Source: Thinopyrum elongatum (lineage: Eukaryota; Streptophyta; Magnoliopsida; Poales; Poaceae). Taken from it: a stretch of 64,000 bases of DNA. The stretch spans positions 449,611,292 to 449,675,291 of the forward strand of contig CM022297.1 in the NCBI GenBank assembly GCA_011799875.1. The letters are read 5' to 3'. Every line of letters starts with the position of its first letter. Within the stretch, counting starts at the first letter, position 1. The notes beneath the pieces are model-generated. The model was not told the DNA's origin, did no database searches, and worked only from the letters and a program-made list of their open reading frames with translations. Positions 23,200-33,275 of this stretch are shown piece by piece. The position numbers and the translations under genes were made by a program.

Positions 23200-24309
23200 G
23201 AGCATCTCCACTCGTTGCGCCCCCAGGAGGCGTTTTTTCGCCGTCCTGGGTTGCCCCGGCGACAGTTTTTGCTCTGGGGGGCAAACTCTCCCGGCCGTCC
23301 TCCCAGGCGATAGCCTTTTTTTTCTTTTTTTTTGGTCTATTCTTGCCTGTCATTCAACCAAACAGGTTGTGGGCGTGGTGGTGCTCATCAACGATGGTCG
23401 AGCTGGACAGCTGCTGGAGAGGAGAGCAGCGGCGGGAGCGCGAGGATCCGCCGGCGAGAGCACGGTGGCGCTGATCTGCGCGACGGCCTCCTCCCTGGTC
23501 GCGCACAGAGGAGGTTCAGGTGGCGCATCACGCGGTCGTCCGATGCCCACAACATGAACTCCACGAGCTCGTGCAGGTCCGCGCGAGCGCCGGAGTGCCC
23601 CGTCCGCTCGCCGGCCACGCGTGCGCCGCGCCGACCCCGCGCCTCCCCGTCCGCGCGCCGGTGTGCAGAGGCCGCGGATGCGTGCCGGTGTGCCGCACCC
23701 TGGAGCACGTCCTGGAGCGCACGCGCGGCCGCGGATGCGCGCCGGTGTGCCGCATCCGGCCAAGCCCTCACGCCGGCGAGCCTGCGGAGCATCCGCCCCA
23801 GGCGACCTCGTCGAGCATGCCGGACGCCGGCCACGCGACCTCGCTGCCCCACTGCCTGGCCGCCTCCGGATGCTGCTCTCCTTGCTGGTCAAGCCGCGCC
23901 GGGAGAAGGAGATACGGCGGAGCGCCAAGCCGCGCCGGGACGGCGGCATCTCCGTGCTGGTCACGGCCACTGCAGGCTTCGTCGGCGCGCTCGAGAGAGA
24001 GAGGGGCATGGGAGAGGAGAGAGGAAAAGAGAGGAGAGAGGGTGAGGGCACGTGGGTGGGTCCCAGATGAAAAGAGAGGAGAGAGGGAGGTGGGAGGCTG
24101 ACGGTGGGCCAACCGCAAGAAAAAGGAATCGCCGGCACGCCCAGCTGCCCCCAGGGGGCTGGGTTTGGGGTGGGTTTGCCGGCGTCAATTTTCTTCAAAT
24201 CCGGCGAAAAGTGGGGCTTTGTGGGCGCGAGTGGGAGGATTTTTGATTGACGGCGAGAGAAAAAGTGGTCCTGGTGGGGCTCTTGGGGGGACGGGTGGAG
24301 ATGCTCTAT
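23197..24309. mobile_element. GC-rich TIR element (PIF/Harbinger-like ends)
   Basis: The ends GAGCATCTCCACTCGT (23200) and ACGGGTGGAGATGCTC (24306) are inverted repeats of about 16 bp with one mismatch. The flanking triplets are TAA and TAT, an imperfect match to the TWA duplication of PIF/Harbinger. The 1.1-kb interior is very GC-rich and open in several frames, including 323 codons on the minus strand. No transposase is seen. The GC-rich interior may be captured gene sequence. Confidence 0.6.
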
Positions 24310-24454
24310 GACCTGGAGCATATTCAGCGGGGTGGTGTGCCTCGGAATTTGATTCCCTTCCCTCGAAGGAGAAAGTGCAGGACTGAAACTCCGACAATGA
24401 AGACGTTATCTCCTGAATAATATTCCGGTGTAGACCACCGACTCCGTCTTTAAT

Positions 24455-24495
24455 GTCCTTTACTACTTTTTTTTTTGAGAAAGTCCTTTACTACT
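24455..24495 (-). mobile_element. Micro-retroposon: 15-bp tail insertion with 13-bp target duplication
   Basis: TTTTTTTTTGAGAAA (24468-24482) is flanked by perfect 13-bp repeats GTCCTTTACTACT (24455-24467 and 24483-24495). On the minus strand the insert reads TTTCTC followed by A9, the usual end of a grass LINE. This looks like a target-primed insertion that stopped after copying almost nothing beyond the tail. Confidence 0.75.
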
Positions 24496-25604
24496 TAGGT
24501 AGTCGCTACTTCTAGATGGTGGAGTGAGAGATCAGCCGCCAACGCTAGGGCTTCCCAGTATGCAAGTGCTTCGAGGGTCGCAGGGTCAGTTACCCCATGG
24601 ATTGTCTATGACGAGGCACCCACATATATATGTGCCTAATGAGTCTCTACAGACAGCACTAAACGCTCCTCATCTAGAGCGGCTTGAGGTTGCTCCATCA
24701 ACTTTTTTTTTTTTGCAACTCCCTCGATGGTGGCTTCCACTTAGCTTGAGCACTAGCGGAGCGCACCACATGTTGTGTCGTCGTTCCTTGTGGCATGACC
24801 ATTTGAAGATCAGTCAAATAGTTTTTGATGAACATATGAGTAGCCTGCGGGCTCTGGAACTCATTCTCATGCAAAGCCTTTCGTCTAGCATGCCAAATTT
24901 CCCATAAAATGACCAACATTACCACAAAATCCAATGCGATAATATGTCCACGAGAGAGAAAATCAAGCAGCGAGCACATTGTTCTCTGATTTAAGTCATT
25001 GTTTCCACCAAGCTTTGGTCGACAAGTGCCCAGACACACCGTGCCATGTTGCAATCAAGCAAAGAGTGTTGCCACGATTCTGCTGCTCCACACAGTCCAC
25101 AACTAGGCATTGTCGCCATATGTCGGTGATACAAAAGGTCTGTCGTTGCCAATGATTGTTGTGCCAGATGCCAAAAGGAAAATCTTAATCTTCAAAGGAA
25201 CCTGCACCTTCCACATCTCCCTCCAACTCTTCTCATTACGCACAGAATTCGAATTCCCCGCTCTCTCCTCCAACCAAGGTTCATGCCTGAATTTTGTGTG
25301 AACTAACATGTGATACGCAGAGCATACAGCGAATACTCCTTTCTTCTCAAAATTCCACGACCAAAAATTCTCCATCTTTTTCGTCCATAGTTGTATTGAC
25401 GAAATGGTCTCGGCATCCACCACAATGAAGTGTTGGTGTATTTTCTCCCGGTCTCATGATGCCATATTTGTTAGCATTAGTTCACTAACATATCTAGGCG
25501 AGTTAGGGGATGTAAAAACAATAGGCCTCATGTTGAAATCTCTAGGTAACCAATTATGTTCCATACCTCCATAGTAGTCCCATCTCCATTGAGCGCCTCG
25601 GCTG
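24496..25604 (-). pseudogene. LINE (L1-type) ORF2 fragment: zf-RVT and RNase H-like region
   Basis: Minus-strand frames (25423-25103, 25054-24698 and a short one near 24640-24500) show the region after the reverse transcriptase. SAYHMLV...WREMWKVQVPLKIKIFLLA is zf-RVT-like, and DPATLEALAYWEALALAADL is the RNase H-like (RVT_3) segment. Frames are broken by stops and small indels. The element is split at 25604 by the Copia insertion and continues at 43999-44250. It is a dead, internally deleted copy. Confidence 0.75.
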
Positions 25605-25609
25605 GATCA

Positions 25610-25817
25610 TGTAAAACGAGTTGGGAAGCGTTGAACCCTTCGTCTGGGCCGCATTGCATTATATAAGAGATATGCCGTAGCTTACAAGGAAGGAGGGTCG
25701 ACCTAGAAGAGGAGATCGAGACCCGATCGGTTACAGAGAGGAATAACAGAAGAAGAGATAAGAGAGAAAGATTACAAGTTAAACTACTCTCCTATCTCTA
25801 TACAACTCATTCTAACA
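25610..25817 (-). repeat. Copia 3' LTR
   Basis: 208 bp, TGTAAAACGAG...CATTCTAACA on the plus strand. Read in element orientation it begins TGTTAG, and that TAG supplies the stop codon of the polyprotein (25812-25814). Confidence 0.95.
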
Positions 25818-27255
25818 CTCCCCCTCAATCTGAACCGAATGAACTTTACCAAGGTTAAGATTGTTCTTGAACTCATTCAACCTTCCCGTAGTAAGAGGTT
25901 TTGTGAAGCCATCAGCAAGTTGATCTCCAGTTGGTATAAAGCGAATATCAAGTAGCTTTCGAGCTATTCTCTCTCTGACAAAGTGAAAATCAACTTCAAT
26001 ATGTTTGGTGCGTGCATGGAAAACAGGATTAGCTGAGAGATAGGTTGCACCAATATTATCACACCATAATCTCGCAGCCTGTGGAGCCTTGATTCCAAGC
26101 TCATATAGCAAAATCTGTATCCACATTACCTCAGCTGTAGCATTAGCCAGAGCTTTATACTCAGCCTCTGTACTTGATCTAGAGACAGTGGCCTGTTTTC
26201 TTGCACTCCATGACACAAGATTTGTTCCCAGAAACACAGCAAAACCATCTGTGGACCTTCTGTCATCAGCACATCCTGCCCAGTCTGCATCAGAATATGC
26301 AGTAACAAGCATAGACAATGACTTGGTAATCTGAAGTCCAAGGCCTTCTGAATATTTAAGATACCTTAAAATCGCTTTTACTGCAGTCCAGTGAGTTGTT
26401 CTAGGTGCATGTAAATATTGACATACCTTATTGACAGAGTACGAAATATCAGGACGAGTAAGAGTCAAATATTGTAAAGCACCAACAACACTTCTGTATT
26501 TTGTTGCATCTTCTGGTCCAAGTGCCTCTCCACTTTCAACTGTAAGTTTTTCTGAAGTTGAAATTGGTGTACTCACAGGTTTGCAATTTTCCAATCCTAC
26601 TCTCCTGAGTATTTCAGTGGTGTATTTTTCCTGTGTGAGAAGTATACCATCCTTTATCTGATTAACTTCTATGCCAAGAAAGTAATGAAGATCACCTAAG
26701 TCCTTGAGAGAACTCCAACTTCAGATCTTTAAGCAAACAAGTGGTAGCATGTGCACTTGAACTAGCAACAATTATATCATCAACATAGACAAGCACAAAT
26801 ATAGTGATATTGTCTCTATGGTAAAAAAACAATGAGGTGTCTGCTTTAGATGGTGTAAACCCAAGTTGTTGTAGTTGCATGTTCAATCTTGAGTACCAAG
26901 CTCTCGGGGCCTGTTTCAAACCATACAAAGCTTTATCCAACTTACAGACATAATGTGGTGCTGGTCCTCAAATCCTGGTGGTTGCCGCATGAACACTTCT
27001 TCCTCAAGAACACCATGAAGAAACGCGTTCTGAACATCTAGCTGTCGTAAACTCCACCCTCTGGAAATAGCAATAGACAGTACAAGTCGAATAGTAGCTG
27101 ACTTAACAACAGGACTAAATGTATCTTCATAATCAATACCAAACCTCTGTTTGAAACCTTTGGCAACTAGTCTAGCCTTGTATCTGTCTATGCTTCCAAC
27201 AGATTTTCTCTTTATCTTGTATACCCATTTACAATCTATGACATTGTGACCCTGC
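25812..27255 (-). pseudogene. Copia polyprotein, 3' part: reverse transcriptase and RNase H
   Basis: Reading down the minus strand: the RVT_2 start [11 protein letters not shown] with [12 protein letters not shown], the SPVVK motif, [24 protein letters not shown], the catalytic YVDDI box, then the RNase H blocks [30 protein letters not shown] and LWCDN, ending [16 protein letters not shown]. Frames change near 26940 (just after PPGFEDQH) and near 26690, so the protein is interrupted. All catalytic motifs are still visible. It continues from 40509 upward across the nested insertion. Confidence 0.9.
25818..25830 (-). promoter_or_regulatory. Copia polypurine tract
   Basis: In element orientation GATTGAGGGGGAG directly precedes the 3' LTR, as expected for the plus-strand DNA primer. 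Confidence 0.8.
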
Positions 27256-27260
27256 CTCGG

Positions 27261-28066
27261 TGTCGGCGTACGACACCTATGGGATCCCAAAGGACCCCTT
27301 TACGATTTGGCAGGGAGAGAGGTATGCACAAAGAGCAGAACCAATGATCGACGCGGGGTGATTTTACCCAGGTTCGGGCCGCTGATCAGCGTAAAACCCT
27401 ACTCCTGCCTTGTTTTATTAAGAGTATTCTTGAGCTCAGGCTACAGGAGCGCTTGCGATGAACAGTATGTTCAAAGAGCAGCTACGCATGCAGGATGGGC
27501 CAGAAGCTCCTTCCCCCTGTAGCAGTTGCCTTGGGCCTCCTTTTATACGTTCAAAGGGGTCACCACAGTGGAAAAATGTACATACATTGAGGTGTAAAGT
27601 AGCTACAGGGTCATTATACCTAACCACTGATGGATTAGGACGAATGCATTTAATGCACCGTGAGGTGTCCGTTTAGGTGTCCTCATTTTCTTGGGGATGA
27701 AAAAAAAGGGCCATCCCATCAGCACCGCTTAAGCTCTCCTCCACTGGCGCCCTGCCACGCATCCAGAGAAGGACCCAGAATGGCAGCCTGGTTGCTGTGC
27801 TGAAGCGGTGGTACAGTGGCAGAATCTTGCCGGGCGCGAAATCTTGCCGGGCTTCGCAGGCCACCCCGGCAAGATCTTGCCGGGGAGGCTGGCTTTCGGT
27901 CTTCATCTCTTCTTATTTGCTGATCCTCAGATCCTTGACTTGGGTGTTTTTTCGATAACTTGACTTAACCCCCAACTGTTCCCCGACAAGCCTGGCCGCG
28001 AGTATGGCTACAACTGCCCGTGCACAGGTACGGGGTACTAATGGCCCAATACTTAGTACACCGACA
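27261..28066 (-). repeat. Tat element 3' LTR
   Basis: 806 bp, about 20-25 substitutions from the other LTR and missing one 17-bp GCAGAATCTTGCCGGGC repeat unit. Contains a perfect 22-bp palindrome at 27864-27885 (half-site CCCCGGCAAGA). Confidence 0.92.
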
Positions 28067-28297
28067 GGAGCCCCCGGGCCTAGGCCACACACGAGTGCGA
28101 GGCGTTGTTGGGCTAGGCCCAAACAGTGCACGGGCATACGTGGCAGGGGATTAACTGCTCGTAAATATCCCACTTACTATGCCCCCCACTACGCGCGCTA
28201 AATGCGTGACGTGGGAAGCGTGCGCTGAAAGGCTGCAGCTGCAGCGCGCCTGCAGAGGCGTATTTACATTAGGGAGTAAAAGAGGCGGCCTCGCTCC

Positions 28298-28312
28298 TTC
28301 CCCATAAAAAGG
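28298..28312 (+). promoter_or_regulatory. Possible TATA box of the antisense gene
   Basis: CCCCATAAAAAGGGA about 160 bp upstream of the ATG at 28466, followed by a pyrimidine-rich leader. Plausible plus-strand promoter inside the Tat element. Confidence 0.4.
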
Positions 28313-28465
28313 GAAACTGCAGAGGCGCAGCCTATTTACCCCCTCTTCTTCTCAATCTGGACTCCACCATTATCTTCCCCTTCTCGAGCTCAAAGCCAGA
28401 CTTCTCCTTATCCGCTCTTCGCTTCCGCACCCGCTCTATCCTCAGCTTCCGCCTTCACAATCACC

Positions 28466-30122
28466 ATGCCGCCCAAGGCTAGCAAGGGCAAAGGCAAGAG
28501 CAAGGAGACGAAGGCCGATGTTCCGGAGAGCGAGCTGGTGAAGATGCGGAAGAAGTACGTCGTCTTCGCTCCGACGCTCGATGCGAGGGCCTTGAAGAAC
28601 CGGTACCAGTGCATGTGGGCGAAGGAGACACAAGCTCACCCCGCAACTCGCGTGATTCCAGGTTCTTGTTCCAAGAGCGGACCTGACAGATATCGCTTCT
28701 TCACCGCTTATTTCTATTGCGGACTCTGTCCTCCATTCTCTGACTTCTTCAACGACATTATGTACACATACGGCTTCCATCTTCTTGATTCCACGCCGAA
28801 CGCCATAATGTGCATGTCCGTCTTCGCTCATCTTTGCGAAAACTTTGCCGGAGTAGTTCCCAACACCGCCCTCTTCCGCCATTACTTTATTCCTCGCATC
28901 CAAAAGGGGGAGGACCTTTCCGGTTCTATCGCCTGGATTCCACGGGCTTGGAATAAGGAGATATACCCAGATGGGGTCTACCGCGAGAAGTGGGATGAAT
29001 GGCGGTCTGAGTGGTGCTGGATCAAGGAAGTAGATCCCCACCCGTTCTATTTGCCTCGACAGCAGAAGGCGGTCAGCGGCAGTGACTGGAGCGATCTCGC
29101 CGCGGAGGACGAGAGGCTCACGATCGCCACCACCAGGATCCTTCGCCTGAAAGCTGCCGGGCTCACAATGGAGATGATTGGCTTCGATTTCCTCCGCCGC
29201 CGCATCGCCCCCCTACAGAGCAAGGGAAGACCAGCTTGGGAGTACCAGAACACAGCGGGCATCATGAGGCTGCGCCCTGGATTGAACAACAATTTGACGA
29301 CCATGCAGCTCGGCGCTCTCCGCCACAAACTATTCCAGCGCGATGACAAACATCGGTTGCCGGCAAGAATTGTCCCTTTGTGCAACAACTCCGCCCTGGG
29401 GTCAATCATTGCCATCATGCCAATGTTCAACGCCCATGGTCTTGACGCGACTTGGGCCGAGCCAACCAAGGAGGAAGCACAAAAGTTCTTCGACAACTTG
29501 TCGAAGAGGGCCATCCGGGAAGAGACAGACCTCATTCGCGCCACCACTGACGAAGAAGTGGCGTATATTGCCACTAGGGTGGAATAAGCGAATCTTGCCG
29601 CGGAGGCCGGCAATGTCAGTTTCACAGAATGGGAAACCAGCGATGCGGATGTTGTGATGGAAGAAAATCTTGCTGGGGAGGCTGAGGCTGCCAGGGAACA
29701 GAGCAGCGCGGCCGCCGAGGGCTCGTCCGACGAAGACGTAGCTGAAGAAGAGCCACAGGAGGAGCCCCCAGCTCCGAAGAAGACTAAGCGCGTTCTTCGA
29801 AAGGCCGCTTCTGGCATCGCGGCTAGCCAACCCTCTTCGAGCAGCGAGGCTCCCGGCAAGAAGGCGGCCGGCAAGACTGCGCCGCGGCAAGGAGTTCGAC
29901 AGCAACCTGCGCGGCGTGTGAGACCCGCACCTGCGGCAACTGCTGAGGCGGCAGGGGCGTCTCACACAACCGCACCGGAGGCTGAGGTGGCGGAATCACG
30001 CCAATCCCCCACGCCTGCTACAGCCAAGCGACCCAGGACCCCTCCTCCGCCCCTCACACGGACACTGCAACAGAGGTCGATTTCGACATCTCCGGCCTTA
30101 GCCTAGAACGAGAAGAGGAAGA
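28466..30122 (+). pseudogene. Tat antisense ORF, exon 1: putative gypsy-type transposon protein (PF04195-like)
   Basis: Begins at ATG 28466 in a good context (TCACCATGC) with a lysine-rich N-terminus. The body shows the features of the plant family annotated as 'putative gypsy type transposon': YGFHLLDSTPNAIMCMSVF, FAHLCENFAGVVPN, FRHYFIPRIQKG, WIKEVDPHPFYLPRQ and PCWEYQ-like blocks. An in-frame TAA at 29585 interrupts it. The same frame then continues through an acidic, alanine/proline-rich region with KKTKRVLRKA, a possible nuclear localisation signal. A small frameshift is needed near 30050 before the 5' splice site at 30123. The function is unknown; it runs opposite to gag-pol. The stop makes this copy defective. 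Confidence 0.7.
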
Positions 30123-30198
30123 GTAAGTATCCTGTCATAGCCTTTATCTCCCAAATTTCGGAGTAATCTCATAGCCTTGCTTTGTCTTGTCTCTGCAG
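30123..30198 (+). other. Predicted intron of the antisense gene
   Basis: GTAAGTAT...CTCTGCAG, 76 bp. Joining across it keeps an acidic frame ending EREEE and continuing DAETLAERAAKRSR. Confidence 0.55.
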
Positions 30199-30740
30199 CG
30201 ATGCAGAAACCTTGGCGGAAAGGGCGGCGAAGAGGTCGAGGACTTCCATGGGTGACGAGCTCCCGGTTGGCTCTACGAGCGCGCCGGAAATTGTCGTCGT
30301 CAGCCCGGGGCTCAGCCCTCAATGCAGCCCCCAGCGCAACCCCCAGTGTGAGTTCTCCACTCGTTTCCCACTGGCAGGCGCTGAGGTTTTTACCCTTGCC
30401 GCTGATATCTTCGGGCTTGCAGGAGAAGAATAGCAACAGGGAGAGGTGGAAACCACCCCCGTCGTGCCGCCTTCGTCTACCGCGCCGCTCACAAGCGCAT
30501 CCCCGGCAAGAGTTACCACCGACAAGCCTATCTTGGTTGAGGAGGAGCCGGTACGCATGGGTACCGGCAACATTTCCCCGGCAGCCAACGTTGCCGGGAG
30601 GGGCGAGGCCACCTCTCAACAACTCGACGCAGGTAACTGTTTGCCTTAGAGCGCTTGCTATCCTCTTCTTTATCTTTCTTTCTTTTTGCCTTCTTGAACT
30701 TCAATCTTGATCTTATTTTGTTTCCTTCCTTCGTCCTCCA
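30199..30740 (+). pseudogene. Tat antisense gene, middle exons
   Basis: 30199-30346 continues the frame (DAETLAERAAKRSRTSMGDE...). It is followed by a likely intron GTGAGTTC...CTTGCAG (about 30347-30420), then a Ser/Thr/Pro-rich exon to about 30631 and another likely intron, GTAACTGT...CCTCCAG, to about 30740. Low-complexity linker with no recognised domain. Splice sites are by inspection only. Confidence 0.45.
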
Positions 30741-32436
30741 GAATTCTCTGTGATGGAACACATGGATGTCGATGTTGTCATCGAGGAGACCGCCAGAGAC
30801 GCCGCCGCCGAAGCTGACAGGATCGCCGCTAGTGAGGCCGCCAAAGATGCCACTATCGAGGTCAGCGAAACTGTTGCCGAGGAAGCCACCAAGGAATCTG
30901 CCGAGAGGGCCGGCGAGGAGACTGATGACCACACTGACGGCATTCCTGCCGCAGGAGCGCCAGGCGCTACATCGGCCACAGAGCCCCCAGCCACCGGCGA
31001 GACGAACATCGAGGACCAACCATCGACATCCGAAGCTCCCTCATCGAGCAAATATCTCAAGGTTGGCGACAACTTATTCATCAACTTGCCGGGCACGGCA
31101 AATATTAAAACGCCGACTGAAGGGGAAACCTTCGATGAAGAAATCATCGCCACTGCCGGGCTCGAAATCGTTGATGATCCAAGCGCCAGCAGTGGCAAAT
31201 CTGAAGAGGATCAGCTCCTCCAGGACATGGGCGAAAATTTCCGCAAGCTCCAAGCACTCCACCGTGCTCGAAAAGAGAAAGCAAATTCCAGAATGGCAGT
31301 TGTCGAAGCAGCCGAGGCAGATTTTCAGAAGCGCGTTGAGCAGATGCAGATCTGGTATGCCGAGGCCCTTCAGGAGTTGACTGCCAGCCGGGAACAAGTG
31401 AGCCAAAGCTGGACGGAGCTCCTCTTGAAACAATCTGACATGGAGAAGGCGCAAGAGGAAGCTGCACAAAGAACTGCCGTTGAAGATGCTCTCCTGACGG
31501 AGCGTCGCATTGCGCTTGATGCCCACGAGGAAGACCTTGCTGCACGTGAGCAGGCGCTCGCCGCCAAGCTTCACGGCAAAGACGAGGAGATCGATAAGCT
31601 TGTCGCGCAGCGGATCCAGGAGCTGGAGCAAAAGCACAAGGAGGCGCTCGAAGCTCTAACTGTAGATCACGCCGGAGCTCAAAGAGGTCGTCGATGCTGC
31701 CGAGGCTGCAGAGGCTGCCAAGAACGAGCTGAGCGACAAAGTGAAGAAGCTGGAGGTGGATCTTGAAAAACACGGCAAGGAGCTCTCGACGCTCAAGGGG
31801 GACAGGGAGAAAACTCTCCACAGCCTGGCGGAGATGCAAGTTGCCATGTAAGACAAGACCAAGCAGCTCTCTTCAGCCAACGATGCCATTGCCGATCTGA
31901 GGCTAAAGCTGACCACGCTGGAGAAGTCTCTTAAGGACGGCAGGGCCCGCGAGAAGGCCCTAAGCAAAGATCTTCAGGATGAGAAGAACTTGCTTAAGAG
32001 CGCTGCCGCCGCCCAAATTGACTATGAAAAGGGTGTGAAAATCTGGACTGATCACCTTGTCGACACCGCGGAGAGGGTCACAGCACAATTGTCAACCATG
32101 AGCCAGGATGGCCTGCAAAACTTCAGGTATTCCTCCGAAGAAAGGATATCTTCGAGCACCAGGTTGACCATGTTCTTTGAAAGCATCATTGACGCTTTGA
32201 AGCTGCTACGGTCCAACCGAGCGACCCAACTGGCCAATGAATCCCGCAAACTTTGTCGGGCCGTCCTCCGCAAGGTACTCGTCAAGGTGGTGCATAAGAA
32301 CCCTGGTGTTGATCTCACCAACGTGCTCGACCGCTTGCCGAAGGATGCAGATCTCAAAGCGCTTGAGGAGCTTGTCGCGCCCATCCTTGAGAAGGTAGAT
32401 TCGATCAAGAGGGTCGAGGGCCAACGCAGGGACTAG
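30741..32436 (+). pseudogene. Tat antisense gene, 3' exon: acidic region and long coiled coil
   Basis: From about 30753 the frame encodes an Ala/Glu-rich segment, then a long heptad-rich region (about 31230-31980) with EQMQIWYAEALQELTASREQ, EEDLAAREQALAAKLHGKDE and KHGKELSTLKGDREKTLHSL. This predicts a coiled coil of over 200 residues. The C-terminal part (31990-32436) ends KRVEGQRRD with stop TAG. The frame is broken by an indel near 31670 and by a TAA at 31849-31851. Coiled-coil tails are common in these antisense products. Role unknown. Confidence 0.6.
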
Positions 32437-33275
32437 CTGCCTCATTTTTCCCTGTCGCCACCATTCCATGCCAAAAGACAATCAAGTCTTGTGTTAGAAC
32501 TGCGGCAACTTATTGATGTAATATAACTTGCGTATGTTTGGGTATCTGCATGCTATTTCTCTTGTCTGATTCCTTTATGTGCGGAGTACACCCTACGCTT
32601 ACTGAAAACTTGCCGGCGCGCAACCTGCCGCGAGCGCTGGGTGCGGAACTTCAGCAGCCTGCTGGAGGTGCAGCGGCCGGCAAGACACCTTGGCGTTCTC
32701 AGTGCTGCCACTTAAATTGTTGAGCAGACTCGAAACAAAATAAGGGCGCAACCGATTACGACAAGGGTTCCTTCGCGTGCAGGTTTTCCATACAAAAGTT
32801 GGAATCATCTAAGGAAAATAACTTTGTAATAAAAGAAACTTGCTTTAAGTTTTATAACTTAGCTTTATGTCACTGTTCTTCCTCCGGTAAGGCGTCAATT
32901 CTGAACGTCGCCAACTGGTACTCATATCTTCCTTCCATCCCGGCAAACGTGCGCGTGAGGAATCCTTCTATCTTTTGAGAAAAAGAAAGAAGAGAAAATA
33001 AAGATATGGAACCTTGGCGGTTCGTTAATACTTACCGGGAACAAGTGTCATACAACGTCTTAGGCAAGCATGCATATATATATATATATATATAAACATG
33101 GAAAACGATAAGGGAATGCACAACACTTAAACTTATTCATCTGGGCTCAGGGTCTGCGCCTGGCTTTGTACAAAGGATTACATGCCTTGCCGGCAAGACT
33201 TGTACAAAAAGGTGGTTGCCGGGGGCCCCCGGCAACTGCGCCTTATGGGTAGAACTTGCGAAGATGCTCGATATT
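32437..33275. other. Tat non-coding region between the antisense gene and integrase
   Basis: No conserved frame. Contains a (TA)n tract near 33075-33092 and several TTGCCGG motifs. It is the convergent 3' side of both transcription units, since the antisense gene ends at 32436 and gag-pol ends near 33240. Confidence 0.6.

Noticed and set aside
23350..24321. 323-codon minus-strand ORF treated as a host gene
   Set aside because: It runs through the terminal repeat of a TIR element and the region is open in several frames because of high GC; kept only as a possible capture.
29047..29965. Minus-strand frames of 275 and 187 codons opposite the Tat antisense gene
   Set aside because: They are shadows of the plus-strand coding region and lie outside the gag-pol order.
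33070..33095. (TA)n tract as a TATA box
   Set aside because: A simple dinucleotide repeat at the convergent 3' side of both transcription units; no downstream gene.
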